From Kaistella solincola (lineage in GTDB: Bacteria > Bacteroidota > Bacteroidia > Flavobacteriales > Weeksellaceae), in assembly GCF_000812875.1 (NCBI RefSeq), contig NZ_JSYK01000003.1, positions 558,001 through 622,000 of the forward strand: DNA of 64,000 nucleotides. Reading direction: 5' to 3'. Shown here in pieces: positions 44,998 through 54,034 of the stretch (its first letter is position 1; each line of letters opens with the position of its first letter). A program made the translations under genes and the position numbers. The notes under the pieces were generated by a model. That model saw only the letters and a list, made by a program, of their open reading frames with translations, made no database searches and was not told the origin of the DNA.

Positions 44998-45160
44998 GTT
45001 TTGGGCGGTCCGTTGGTCGTTCATTATCGCGCTCGCTGCGCTCGCGCGACCATTCACTTCCGCCGGCCGGGCTCTTCGCTAATACTCCTCGGTCCGGCGC
45101 GGCTTAAAGGCCGCGCCGAACCTGCGGGGTAACCGCTGCTATCCCTCACGCGGTCTTGAC
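44998..45160 (+). repeat. 163-bp GC-rich direct repeat, copy 2
   Basis: Same length and orientation as copy 1 (42919-43081). The central hairpin GGTCCGGCGCGGC/GCCGCGCCGAACC is kept with changes on both arms. The two copies flank exactly the dehydrogenase and the unknown gene. Confidence 0.88.
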
Positions 45161-45199
45161 CAATAATAAGATTCTTGTTAACAATTTGTTAAAATTGCT

Positions 45200-45207
45200 T
45201 ATATTTG
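45200..45207 (+). promoter_or_regulatory. -7 box of the mcrBC promoter
   Basis: TATATTTG, an exact match, 39 nt before ATG 45247. It excludes in-frame starts at or before 45205. Confidence 0.6.
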
Positions 45208-45246
45208 AGATTGTCGCGCGTTATGGTGATACAAAAAAAAATTAGT

Positions 45247-46635
45247 ATGGGTATAGACAACATAAGACAATTTATAAAAGAAAAAGCAGAGCAATTCGGC
45301 GCGAAAACAGAACACGAGTTCAACAAACCCTATGTAGAAAGAAACAATACCGGTCAGGAAGCACTTAAAGACAACGGCGCATATTTTGGTTTCATTCATC
45401 CGGAAGAAGAAGCCTCGGGTCCTTTCCACGACTTTTCATTAACTATTTTTCCAAACGATCAAAATAAACCATGGTTAGTTTGTCTCGGAATTGGCTCCAG
45501 CGGATTTAAAAACGACTATGAACTTGCAACCTATCCCGGATTAAGAAGATTGTTTTCAAAGCTAACTGATGAACGCGGATTTTGCAAATCTGACTTTTCA
45601 GACATCGAAACTAGTCTAGCTAAATCAATTACTGGTAGTCTGGACTTACAGCACATAAAAAACACCATTAAAACTTACACCAAAGTTTTACCGACTTGCC
45701 AAATCGTTGATGACCCGGAGAGCGAAGAAGGAAAACAAATTATTGCAGCCTTTGTGGCTGGTTATTCTAAACTTAGAGATTGGCCTTCCAATAAAGACCA
45801 TAGAAAAGCAGTTTCAGAAGCTTTACAGCCATTTTTAAAAACAGAAACAATTGATGAAACAGAAGAAATCAATAATCTCTTAAGCGAAAGAAAGTACATA
45901 GTTCTTCAAGGGCCTCCAGGAACTGGAAAAACAAGAACAGCAAAAAGTGTTGCTGATAAAATAGGTACAAAAACTTTCTTCACTCAATTTCACGCAGAGA
46001 CAAGTTACTCTGATTTTATTTTCGGAATCAGACCCGACACAGAAAACGAAGAACTGAGATACAAAGAAAATTTAGGCAGCTTCTCAGAGGCTTTAAAATA
46101 TGCCGTTGACCATAGCAATGAAAAAGTCATTTTAATCATTGACGAGATAAACAGGGCGAATCTTTCAAATGTATTGGGACCTATTTTTTACCTTTTTGAA
46201 CATAAGATGGACGTTTCGAATGTTGAGATTGAAATTGCTCCCAACTTCAAAGTAAATCAACTACCCGAGAACTTTTCTGTAATTGCCACTATGAACACTG
46301 CCGACAGAAGTTTGGCCGTTGTTGATTTTGCCCTAAGAAGACGCTTTGCGTGGTACACTCTAAAGCCAAAAGCCATAAAATCGAGACAGTTTTATAACGA
46401 AGACTTTAGCAGGATTCAAGAAATATTTGACTGGTATGCCTCAAGTACTGAATTGAACTTGCAACCTGGTCAAGGCTACTTCATTGCTGACTCCGAAGAT
46501 GAAATGAAAAATCGTATTCGTTATGAAATATTCCCTTTGATTAAAGAATATTTACAAGAAGGACTTTTGCGAAATGCTAAAGAAGAGTTCAATAGTTATT
46601 TCTCGACTAGAATAAATCTATCCCTTTTTGAATGA
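45247..46635 (+). CDS. McrB-like AAA+ restriction subunit
   Basis: 462 residues from ATG 45247 (ATG 45223 is possible). The C-terminal half is an AAA+ motor of the McrB type: Walker A GPPGTGKT at residues 222-229, IIDEINRANLSNVLG with D299/E300, and MNTADRSLAVVDFALRRRF. The N-terminal about 190 residues (GPFHDFSLTIFPNDQNKPWLVCLGIGSSGF, ELATYPGLRRLFSKL) resemble the MrcB-type N-terminal domain, thought to recognise the target DNA; this assignment is tentative. It overlaps mcrC by 4 nt. Together they should form a GTP-driven modification-dependent restriction system; the recognised modification is unknown. Confidence 0.88.
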   Translation: MGIDNIRQFIKEKAEQFGAKTEHEFNKPYVERNNTGQEALKDNGAYFGFIHPEEEASGPFHDFSLTIFPNDQNKPWLVCLGIGSSGFKNDYELATYPGLRRLFSKLTDERGFCKSDFSDIETSLAKSITGSLDLQHIKNTIKTYTKVLPTCQIVDDPESEEGKQIIAAFVAGYSKLRDWPSNKDHRKAVSEALQPFLKTETIDETEEINNLLSERKYIVLQGPPGTGKTRTAKSVADKIGTKTFFTQFHAETSYSDFIFGIRPDTENEELRYKENLGSFSEALKYAVDHSNEKVILIIDEINRANLSNVLGPIFYLFEHKMDVSNVEIEIAPNFKVNQLPENFSVIATMNTADRSLAVVDFALRRRFAWYTLKPKAIKSRQFYNEDFSRIQEIFDWYASSTELNLQPGQGYFIADSEDEMKNRIRYEIFPLIKEYLQEGLLRNAKEEFNSYFSTRINLSLFE

Positions 46636-48005
46636 TCAAGCCATTAGATGTTTTTTGTGAAATTCCTTGCCTAACCGAACAATCAAAACAGTTAGGTGGA
46701 GTGGCTTTGCAAAAAAAGTGGTTCAAATCAGCTGACAAAAGAATTATTGGTCAATACCTCCAGAAATTTATTGACTACAACTCTGACCAATTTAAATTTC
46801 TAGGTGTTCAGCCATATATAATTGGCTCAGACCAAAGCACCGCACTAACATTCCGTTCATCTGGTTTTATTGGCTCTATTCCTTTGAGAGCTTCTGACAC
46901 TGGAAAGCAGATTGGTGATTTTGTAGTTATGCCTAGGTTTACTGGGCGAGACAGATTTGAGGACTACATAGAAATCCTAAATCTACTTGGAACTGAAATT
47001 AGTCCAGAGTTCATTGACAGTTTACCATTGGCATCAGGTAAAAATTTCAGACCGCCATTGTATTTGGAGGCTGTAAAATTCATAGCAGCTCTTGAAAAAC
47101 TGACAATGAGGCCGTGGAGAAAGTTTGACAATATTGAAAAAGTTTCAAGTCAGCCTACTGGTCAAATTAATTGGACAAAATATATCAACAACGAATACAA
47201 AGTAGAAAATAGGCTAAAATTCCCATCAAGAACAAATGTTTTAAGTGAGTTTCATTCTGAATATTCGCAAATTAGATATGTCTTTGACATTTGTAAAAGT
47301 GAATTACTTTCAGCCAATACACCGCAGAGAATTAAGAACACTTTGCAAACCAAATTGAATTTCCTTGAAGAACGTTTGTATCATCACAAACCAAAAGCAA
47401 CTAATAAAATCATAATACGGTTTTCCGAAAGTCCAACAGCGAAAGCCTGCAAGGAACAAGCAAATAAAATCTTAAACTTTAACCTTGTAGACAGCACCGC
47501 TTGGCGAGTTGACTTTTCAGATGTATTCGAAAAATTTATACAACATATTTTTAAGGAAGCTGCAAAAGAAACTGGTGGACGACTGTATTCCAACTACAAG
47601 TTCCACTCTAGGACTTCAAAACACTACTCTTGGGAACTTAAGCATATCGAACCGGACGCAATTTTTCAGAAGGAGAATGTTTTGGTTTTTATAGATGCCA
47701 AATACAAATCAAATTTGTACAACAAGTTTGACCAAAGTGAAATTCTGAAAGAAGACCACAGACACGACTTACATCAAATAATGGCTTACTCCTCATTCAG
47801 TAAGACAGACTATAAATTTGGTTTTCTTTGCTACCCATCGGCCCAAATTGAATTGAAAACTATTGAATATAAAAACGGAATAAACGATGTAGGAAATACA
47901 ATAATGATTTTAGGTGTTCCGTTAAAAAAAGACAGTATTAAAGAAGCAAAAAAATTATTGACAAGTCGGCTAAACGAAATTGAAAATAGCATACTCATAC
48001 GATAG
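46632..48005 (+). CDS. McrC family nuclease subunit
   Basis: 457 residues. The N-terminal about 250 residues would contact the McrB ring; the C-terminal part is a PD-(D/E)xK nuclease with D342 in EPDAIF and D355-A-K357 in VFIDAKYKSN, at the expected spacing. Its ATG overlaps the mcrB stop (ATGA), giving a tightly coupled pair. It is accessory DNA by context: it lies between thrS-infC and rpmI-rplT, next to repeat copy 2. No methyltransferase or specificity gene is adjacent, as expected for a modification-dependent system. Confidence 0.88.
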   Translation: MIKPLDVFCEIPCLTEQSKQLGGVALQKKWFKSADKRIIGQYLQKFIDYNSDQFKFLGVQPYIIGSDQSTALTFRSSGFIGSIPLRASDTGKQIGDFVVMPRFTGRDRFEDYIEILNLLGTEISPEFIDSLPLASGKNFRPPLYLEAVKFIAALEKLTMRPWRKFDNIEKVSSQPTGQINWTKYINNEYKVENRLKFPSRTNVLSEFHSEYSQIRYVFDICKSELLSANTPQRIKNTLQTKLNFLEERLYHHKPKATNKIIIRFSESPTAKACKEQANKILNFNLVDSTAWRVDFSDVFEKFIQHIFKEAAKETGGRLYSNYKFHSRTSKHYSWELKHIEPDAIFQKENVLVFIDAKYKSNLYNKFDQSEILKEDHRHDLHQIMAYSSFSKTDYKFGFLCYPSAQIELKTIEYKNGINDVGNTIMILGVPLKKDSIKEAKKLLTSRLNEIENSILIR

Positions 48006-48071
48006 TTACGATGATGCAAATTTTTAGCAATTAAAGTTGCCCTTCAGTGTTAACTTCTCATAATTAAAAAA

Positions 48072-48602
48072 ATGCCCCAAATAACCCTCAAAAAAGTCAC
48101 CTTAGAAAACCTCACGAAATTGCAGGAAATTAGCCGGCAAACTTTTGAGGAAACTTTTGCACAGCAAAATTCTGCAGAAGATATGCAGAAATATTTAGCG
48201 GAAGCCTTAAGCACGTCGCGCTTAACAAAGGAACTTTTGGAGGAAAATTCAGAATTTTATTTCGCGCTGGGCGGCACAAAAATTACCGGCTATATCAAGC
48301 TAAATTCCGGAAATTCCCAAACAGAACTTCAACACGAAAATTCCCTCGAAATTGAAAGGATTTATGTCTTAAAAGAATTTTTGGGTAAAAAAGTCGGACA
48401 AATTTTATTCAACCACGCGCTGCAGATTGCAAAAGAAAAAAAGGTGGATTTTGTATGGCTTGGCGTCTGGGAAAAAAATGAGCGCGCTATTAATTTTTAC
48501 CTCAAAAACGGCTTCGAAAAATTCGGTCAGCACAGCTTTTTCCTTGGCACCGACGAACAGACCGATATTATGATGAAACTGAAAATAACTCACGATTCAT
48601 AA
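48072..48602 (+). CDS. GNAT family N-acetyltransferase (PaiA-like)
   Basis: 176 residues. The acetyl-CoA binding region is IERIYVLKEFLGKKVGQILFNHA (about residues 95-118), followed by FVWLGVWEKNERAINFYLKNGFEKFG and the C-terminal FFLGTDEQTDIMM, a pattern of the PaiA-like branch, some members of which acetylate polyamines. The substrate here is unproven. It lies 66 nt after mcrC on the same strand; no promoter box was seen, so it may be read from the mcrBC promoter. Confidence 0.85.
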   Translation: MPQITLKKVTLENLTKLQEISRQTFEETFAQQNSAEDMQKYLAEALSTSRLTKELLEENSEFYFALGGTKITGYIKLNSGNSQTELQHENSLEIERIYVLKEFLGKKVGQILFNHALQIAKEKKVDFVWLGVWEKNERAINFYLKNGFEKFGQHSFFLGTDEQTDIMMKLKITHDS

Positions 48603-48671
48603 AAAGAAATAATTGCGCGTGCGATTTTTTTGTATTTTTAATTATCTGAAATTTTAAATTCAAAAAAACCC

Positions 48672-50300
48672 ATGAAAAGAAGCGATTTTTTAAAAAACTC
48701 AGCTTTGGCCGCGCTTGGTGTCACCACGATATTTGCCACAAACTCCTTTACCGAAAAAAAAGCCAGTTCTAGCCCGGAAAAAATCATGGATGAATCTAAC
48801 GATAATTTTGAACTGGATGAAATATCCATTGCTGAACTTCAGGAAAAAATGGCGAAAGGAACGTACACTTCGGCGCACATTACCCAACTTTACCTGAACC
48901 GCATTGAAGCAATTGATAAAAACGGCCCGATACTAAATTCAATTATAGAAATAAATCCGGACGCTTTAAACATTGCAAAAGCGATGGATAAAGAAAGAAT
49001 AGAAGGTAAAATACGCGGTCCGCTGCACGGAATTCCGGTTGTCATCAAAGACAATATTGATACGGCAGACAAAATGATGACAACGGCTGGCGCGCTTGCC
49101 ATGCTTGGAAATTATGCCAAGAAAGATGCTTTTATTGTAACGCAGCTCCGAAATGCCGGCGCTGTAATTATTGCGAAAACCAATTTAAGCGAATGGGCAA
49201 ATTTTCGCTCCACGAATTCGTCTTCTGGTTGGAGCAGCAGGGGCGAGCAAACCAAAAATCCTTATATTTTAGATCACTCGCCGTGCGGCTCAAGCGCAGG
49301 TTCGGGTTCTGCAGTTGCTGCCAATCTGTGTGCAATTGCGGTCGGCACAGAAACCGATGGTTCCATCACCTGTCCGGCTTCGATTAATGGTGGAGTAGGC
49401 ATAAAACCTACGGTTGGTTTGGTCAGCCGCTCCGGGATTATTCCCATTTCTAAAACTCAGGATACCGCAGGTCCGATGACACGCACCGTTACCGATGCCG
49501 CAATTCTTCTCGAAGTTTTAGCAGGTGTTGACGACGCTGATGCGGTGACTAAAGAAAGCCGAGGTAAAAATACCGCCTACACGAAATTTTTGACCAAAGA
49601 CGGTCTGAAAGGAAAAAGAATTGGCGTTGAAAAGAAAAAAATTACCAATCAGTTTTTGAATGAATTACAGCAAAAAGCAATGGAAGTTCTGAAAAATCAG
49701 GGCGCAACGATTGTGGAGCTCGAATATGTCGACAGCATCAATAAACTCGGAAATGATGAATTTGAAGTTTTGAAATATGAGTTTAAAGACGGTGTGAATC
49801 AATATCTTTCGACCGCGAACGCTAAAATGAAAAGTCTGGCCGATGTCATTAAATTCAATAAAGAAAATGAAGACACCGCGATGCCGACTTTTAAACAGGA
49901 ATTGCTGGAACAAAGTGAAGCTAAAAAAGATTTGAAAGATCCGGTCTATCTAAAAGCGGTAAAAAACAGCCACGAAGGTGCGAAAAAAATTATTGACACT
50001 GCAATGAAGAAATATAACCTCGACGCTTTCGCCGGTTTAACAATGGGACCTGCCTGCAGCATCGATGTGATTTACGGCGATAAATGGGGTGAAGTTTCGC
50101 TCACCGCACCGGCTGCAATGAGCGGTTATCCACACATTTCCGTGCCATGTGGTAAAGTGTATGATTTGCCAGTTGGTTTATCCTTTTTCAGCGGCGCTTA
50201 CCGCGAAGGTGAAATTATCGCGATGGCCTACGCTTTTGAACAGGCGACGAAACACCGTGTAAAACCGGAATTCAAAAAAGCTTTTTTGCTTAATTATTAA
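48672..50300 (+). CDS. Exported amidase (amidase signature family)
   Basis: 542 residues. The N-terminus MKRSDFLKNSALAALGVTTIFA looks like a Tat-type signal with KR in place of RR, followed by a spacer to residue 45. The amidase signature enzyme has the catalytic Lys in VVIKDNIDT, the Ser-rich GSSAGSGSAVAAN and GTETDGSITCPAS with the cis-Ser and nucleophile Ser. Such enzymes hydrolyse various amides; a GatA role is excluded by the signal and the missing gatB/gatC. It is convergent with infC. Confidence 0.9.
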   Translation: MKRSDFLKNSALAALGVTTIFATNSFTEKKASSSPEKIMDESNDNFELDEISIAELQEKMAKGTYTSAHITQLYLNRIEAIDKNGPILNSIIEINPDALNIAKAMDKERIEGKIRGPLHGIPVVIKDNIDTADKMMTTAGALAMLGNYAKKDAFIVTQLRNAGAVIIAKTNLSEWANFRSTNSSSGWSSRGEQTKNPYILDHSPCGSSAGSGSAVAANLCAIAVGTETDGSITCPASINGGVGIKPTVGLVSRSGIIPISKTQDTAGPMTRTVTDAAILLEVLAGVDDADAVTKESRGKNTAYTKFLTKDGLKGKRIGVEKKKITNQFLNELQQKAMEVLKNQGATIVELEYVDSINKLGNDEFEVLKYEFKDGVNQYLSTANAKMKSLADVIKFNKENEDTAMPTFKQELLEQSEAKKDLKDPVYLKAVKNSHEGAKKIIDTAMKKYNLDAFAGLTMGPACSIDVIYGDKWGEVSLTAPAAMSGYPHISVPCGKVYDLPVGLSFFSGAYREGEIIAMAYAFEQATKHRVKPEFKKAFLLNY

Positions 50301-50357
50301 TTATTAGTTATTAATGGATGCGAGGTGCAGGAGCGAAAATGTCTTGCTATAAATTCA

Positions 50358-50388
50358 AAAAAAAGGAGGCTAAAAGCCTCTTTTTTTT
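50358..50388. terminator. Bidirectional terminator between amidase and infC
   Basis: GAGGCT/AGCCTC stem with an AAA loop, extended by A-run/T-run pairing on both sides. It gives a U-tail in either direction, so infC ends here and does not continue toward rpmI. Confidence 0.88.
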
Positions 50389-50452
50389 ATATTTTAGTTT
50401 CACGTTGCATTCCCATCAGCATGTCATCACATCAATGAATCAGCAATTAAAT

Positions 50453-51031
50453 CTATTTTGCCGGTTTCTTCGGACTCATCATCATAATCATTCTTTTGCC
50501 TTCTAGTTTCGGCAGCTGATCAACTTTTCCAACGTGTTCCAATTCCTGCGCTAATTTTAAAAGCAAAATCTCGCCCTGATCTTTAAATATAATGGAACGT
50601 CCTTTAAAGAAAACATAGGTTTTCAGCTTTGAACCTTCTTCTAAGAATTTTTCGGCGTGTTTCTTTTTGAATTCGTAATCGTGCTCATCTGTCTGAGGAC
50701 CAAACCGAATTTCTTTTACGACAACTTTTACCTGCTTGGCTTTAAGCTCTTTCTGCTTTTTTTTCTGCTCGTACAGGAACTTTTTATAATCCAGGATTCT
50801 GGAGATAAAAGGTTCTGCTTTATCTGAAATAACCACCAAATCCAAGTCCTGATCTTTTGCTATTTCTAGAGCTTTTTCTAGCGGATAAACGCCGGGTTCC
50901 ACATTATCACCTACCAAACGTACTTCTCTTGCACGGATTTTTTGATTAATCTGGTGCAAATCTTCTTGAACACGTCTCTGTGGACCTCTACCTCTGTAAT
51001 GAAATTTTTGTGCTATGGTGTCTATTTTAAT
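50453..51031 (-). CDS. infC: Translation initiation factor IF-3, non-AUG start
   Basis: About 192 residues if started at the ATT at 51031. IF-3 controls start-codon choice on the 30S subunit. [45 protein letters not shown] and [27 protein letters not shown] are conserved. Between the in-frame TAA just upstream and the core there is no ATG or GTG; a TTG at 50959 would remove the basic, IF-3-like segment [18 protein letters not shown]. Candidate starts are ATT 51031 (AGGA about 9 nt upstream), ATA 51025 and ATA 51016. Rare starts are typical of infC, which IF-3 represses through them. thrS lies just upstream. Confidence 0.9.
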   Translation of the reverse strand: MKIDTIAQKFHYRGRGPQRRVQEDLHQINQKIRAREVRLVGDNVEPGVYPLEKALEIAKDQDLDLVVISDKAEPFISRILDYKKFLYEQKKKQKELKAKQVKVVVKEIRFGPQTDEHDYEFKKKHAEKFLEEGSKLKTYVFFKGRSIIFKDQGEILLLKLAQELEHVGKVDQLPKLEGKRMIMMMSPKKPAK

Positions 51032-51054
51032 TGGTTAATTTCCTGTAAATTTTT

Positions 51055-52974
51055 CTAAATTTTTGCTTCTTTTTTGAAGTAATTAATGAAGTCCTCAACG
51101 CTCATAGCGCCCAGGTCGCCTTCGCCACGTCTTCTAACAGAAACTGTGCCGTTCAGTTCTTCATTTTCACCAACGATAAGCATGAAAGGCAGTTTGTTAA
51201 TTTCTGCATCCCGGATTTTTTTGCCGGTTTTTTCATTGCGTTCGTCAATCAAGCCACAAATATCGTGATTTTCCAGCAATTGTGAAACTTTTTTTGCATA
51301 ATCCACATATTTTTCGCTGATCGGTAAAATAGTGAATTGGTCCGGTGCCAACCATAATGGGAAATCACCCGCAGTGTTCTCCAAAAGGATTGCGATGAAG
51401 CGTTCCATAGAACCGAATGGAGCTCTGTGAATCATCACCGGTCTGTGTTTTTCGTTATCGCTGCCGTTGTACCACAAATCAAATCTTTCCGGTAAATTGT
51501 AATCCACCTGAATGGTTCCAAGCTGCCACTTTCTGCCTAGCGCATCTTTCACCATAAAGTCGAGTTTCGGTCCGTAGAAAGCGGCTTCTCCGGTTTCGAT
51601 CACGTAGTTCAAACCTTTTTTCTGCGCGGCCTGAATAATGGCGTCTTCTGCTTTTTTCCAGTTTTCGTCGGTGCCGATGTATTTTTCTTTATTTTCCGGA
51701 TCGCGTAAGGAAACCTGCGTTACAAAATCTTCAAAACCTAATGATTTAAATACATAAAGCGTTAAATCGATAACATTTTCAAATTCCGCCAGCAACTGGT
51801 CTGGCGTACAGAAAATATGTGCATCATCTTGCGTAAAACCGCGAACTCTTGTCAAACCGTGAAGTTCGCCGGACTGTTCGTAGCGGTAAACCGTTCCAAA
51901 TTCCGCAAAACGCTTGGGTAAATCTTTATAAGACCACTGTCCGACTTTATAAATCTCGCAGTGGTGCGGGCAGTTCATCGGTTTCAGCATAAATTCTTCA
52001 CCTTCATTTGGTGTTTTGATTGGCTGAAAACTGTCTGCGCCATATTTGTCCCAGTGACCTGAAGTCACATATAATTCTTTCGCACCGATGTGTGGTGTCA
52101 TCACAAATTCGTAACCGGATTTTTTCTGCGCTGCAGAAAGAAATTCTTCCAGTTTTTTTCTTAACGCAGTTCCTTTTGGTAACCAAAGTGGTAAACCTGC
52201 GCCAACCTTTTCAGAAAACGCAAAAATTCCGAGCTCTTTGCCTAGTTTTCTGTGATCTCGACGTTTTGCTTCTTCTAATCTTTCAAGAAACTCTGTTAAA
52301 TCTTTTTGTTTCGGGAAAGTGATTCCGTAAACTCTGGTGAGCTGTTTGTTTTTTTCGTCGCCGCGCCAATAAGCGCCGGCAGCGTTCAGTATTTTTGCAG
52401 CTTTTACAATTCCGGTCGCCGGAATATGGCCGCCTCGGCATAAATCGGTGAAGTTATCGTGAGTTACAAAAGTAATTTCTCCGTCGTTCAGATTGCTGAT
52501 CAATTCAGTTTTGTACGGATTGTCGGCATATTCTTTTAAAGCATCAGCTTTTGAAACCCGATATAAACTGAAAGTTGAATTTTTCTTGGCATTTTCGAGC
52601 ATTTTTTTCTCGATTTTCTCAAAGTCTTTTTCCGACAAAGTTTCGTCGCCGAAATCTACATCGTAATAAAAACCTTGTGCAATTGCCGGTCCGATGGTAA
52701 GTTTCGCGTTCGGATAAAACTCCGTAATCGCCTGCGCCAAAAGGTGTGCGGAAGAATGCCAAAAGGCTTTTTTTCCCAAATCATCATTCCAGGTAAGAAG
52801 TTGAATCGCAGAATCTGTGGTTATCGGCGTGGTGATTTCTACCTGCGTTCCGTCTACAATTGCGGAAATGGTATTTCTGGCCAAACCTTCACTTATTGAT
52901 TTTGCGACGTCCAGCGGCGTTACCGCGCTGTCAAATTCTTTGATGCTTCCGTCCGGAAGAGTGATTTTTATCAT
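51055..52974 (-). CDS. thrS: Threonyl-tRNA synthetase
   Basis: 639 residues, full length. Order: TGS domain ([24 protein letters not shown]), editing domain with [11 protein letters not shown] and the C-R-G-GHIP motif, catalytic core with [40 protein letters not shown] and the Zn-ligand H in [13 protein letters not shown], and the C-terminal anticodon-binding domain. It is followed by infC, as in most bacteria, but rpmI-rplT are displaced by about 7.7 kb. A -7 box lies 24 nt upstream. Confidence 0.98.
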   Translation of the reverse strand: MIKITLPDGSIKEFDSAVTPLDVAKSISEGLARNTISAIVDGTQVEITTPITTDSAIQLLTWNDDLGKKAFWHSSAHLLAQAITEFYPNAKLTIGPAIAQGFYYDVDFGDETLSEKDFEKIEKKMLENAKKNSTFSLYRVSKADALKEYADNPYKTELISNLNDGEITFVTHDNFTDLCRGGHIPATGIVKAAKILNAAGAYWRGDEKNKQLTRVYGITFPKQKDLTEFLERLEEAKRRDHRKLGKELGIFAFSEKVGAGLPLWLPKGTALRKKLEEFLSAAQKKSGYEFVMTPHIGAKELYVTSGHWDKYGADSFQPIKTPNEGEEFMLKPMNCPHHCEIYKVGQWSYKDLPKRFAEFGTVYRYEQSGELHGLTRVRGFTQDDAHIFCTPDQLLAEFENVIDLTLYVFKSLGFEDFVTQVSLRDPENKEKYIGTDENWKKAEDAIIQAAQKKGLNYVIETGEAAFYGPKLDFMVKDALGRKWQLGTIQVDYNLPERFDLWYNGSDNEKHRPVMIHRAPFGSMERFIAILLENTAGDFPLWLAPDQFTILPISEKYVDYAKKVSQLLENHDICGLIDERNEKTGKKIRDAEINKLPFMLIVGENEELNGTVSVRRRGEGDLGAMSVEDFINYFKKEAKI

Positions 52975-52997
52975 TTTTTTAGGGAAAAATTTAGCAG

Positions 52998-53005
52998 CAA
53001 AAATA
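52998..53005 (-). promoter_or_regulatory. -7 box of the thrS-infC promoter
   Basis: TATTTTTG on the minus strand, an exact match ending 23 nt before the thrS ATG. Confidence 0.55.
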
Positions 53006-53065
53006 CGAAATTTTCGGGATTATTTTTGGTAATCGCACAGCTTTTCGAAGAAGCGGAAAATAAAC

Positions 53066-53173
53066 TTCTAGCCCCGATTGAACGGCGTGTCTGAGCTCTC
53101 CCGATTCATCGGGAAGCGAGTAGTATAAGCGGGTTGAAATGGTGAAAGAATGCAAAATCGTGTTGCTCCTAAA
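53066..53173 (+). repeat. Intergenic repeat, copy B (TTCTAGCCCCGATTG family)
   Basis: Starts TTCTAGCCCCGATTG and ends TGTTGCTCCTAAA like copy A. The inner hairpin differs (TCCCGAT/ATCGGGA, 53099-53114), but the flanking ACGGC and TATAAGCGGGTTG correspond to CAGCGG and ACAGCGGAAAGCGGG of copy A. Confidence 0.75.
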
Positions 53174-53203
53174 AAAAAGACCTCAAAATTTTGAGGCCTT
53201 TTT
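53171..53203. terminator. Terminator after the stress protein gene
   Basis: CCTCAAAA/TTTTGAGG stem with no unpaired loop beyond the centre and one weak pair at the base, with T-runs on both sides. It overlaps the end of repeat B and lies 15 nt after the stop of the minus-strand gene. Confidence 0.8.
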
Positions 53204-53218
53204 AATGGTTTTTCGTTT

Positions 53219-53740
53219 TTAATTTTCGTTTCCTTGAGAATCCATGTCGTTTTCCATGCCGTCATAGGTTTTGGTGTACGTACGGTTTTCATCGATGAAG
53301 TAGAGATTATTTTTTGCTTTGCTGATGATTCTGGCGCGTTCTCTTTCGCTTAAATCTGCGCTGGAAGTCCGCGCTTCATCCTGATAGCGGTCTTTGGTAA
53401 ATTCATTTACGTCAATCGCGCCATTTTCGTTCATAATGTCGCGCGCTCTTTCGGCTTTGTCCATGTCATCCGCGTACACGGTAACGATATTGCTTTTGGT
53501 GCCGGCGTAGCTGTATTTTTGTCTTTCATCATCGTCGTCACCGAAAAGCCAGTCCCAAAAACCCGAAGTATTTTTGTCCTCGGTAAAATTGTAAGTGGCG
53601 GAAGGATTATCGTGGTCGCCGGTGGTAGAGTAGCGCGAAACCTTGTAATCATCCTGGGTGAAACCGGAATTATTGAGTTTGTTTGCCGCCTGGTCGGCAT
53701 CTTCATTGGTCGGGAACATTCCCACAACGGTGTATGACAT
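53219..53740 (-). CDS. General stress protein-like (YflT-type N-terminal domain)
   Basis: 173 residues, strongly acidic. The N-terminal TVVGMFPTNEDADQAANKLNNSGF fits the heat/general stress protein domain seen in YflT and 17M-type proteins, an alpha/beta fold with an Asp/Glu-rich helix. The segment WDWLFGDDDDERQKY and a second VTVYADDMDKAERARDIMNENGAIDVNEF half look like a duplicated fold. No catalytic residues can be named. The C-terminus is hydrophilic. It is probably cytoplasmic and monocistronic. Confidence 0.8.
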   Translation of the reverse strand: MSYTVVGMFPTNEDADQAANKLNNSGFTQDDYKVSRYSTTGDHDNPSATYNFTEDKNTSGFWDWLFGDDDDERQKYSYAGTKSNIVTVYADDMDKAERARDIMNENGAIDVNEFTKDRYQDEARTSSADLSERERARIISKAKNNLYFIDENRTYTKTYDGMENDMDSQGNEN

Positions 53741-54034
53741 AATTTTGATTTTTGCGTTAAAAATTTGTGATTTGGTTACTAACGTGCATCAAAAATCGTG
53801 ACAAGGCGCTCAATTAGCGGAAACTTTAGAAGTTTTTAACAACTGCAGAAATATTTTTTAGCTGCTTTACGGGCATTTTTTTTCGTTTTCAAAAAATCGA
53901 AATTTGGGGCGTTTTAGCGCCGTTTTTTTTTGAATTGAGGAATGTTTAAAATTTTAAAATGAAAAAATTAGCTGCTTTAACGGCTTTTTTTAAAACTAAA
54001 TTTTTGGCTGTTAAAAGCACAAAAAAAGCGAAAA
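53741..54034. other. Intergenic region with three degenerate hairpins
   Basis: 294 bp without a credible gene. It holds three short hairpin-with-T-run phrases: AGCTGCTTTACGGGCATTTTT near 53855, GGCGTTTTAGCGCCGTTTTTT near 53908 and AGCTGCTTTAACGGCTTTTTT near 53970. The same kind of phrase occurs at many other gene ends in this window. Confidence 0.55.

Noticed and set aside
42919-45160. Composite transposon or insertion sequence
   Set aside because: The flanking repeats carry no transposase frame and are in direct orientation; no target-site duplication could be identified by eye.
45205-45246. Longer McrB starting at 45205
   Set aside because: The TTG is inside the -7 box; ATG 45223 or 45247 is possible, 45247 preferred.
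48672-50300. GatA subunit of Glu-tRNA amidotransferase
   Set aside because: The protein has an export signal and no gatB or gatC nearby; it fits exported amidases better.
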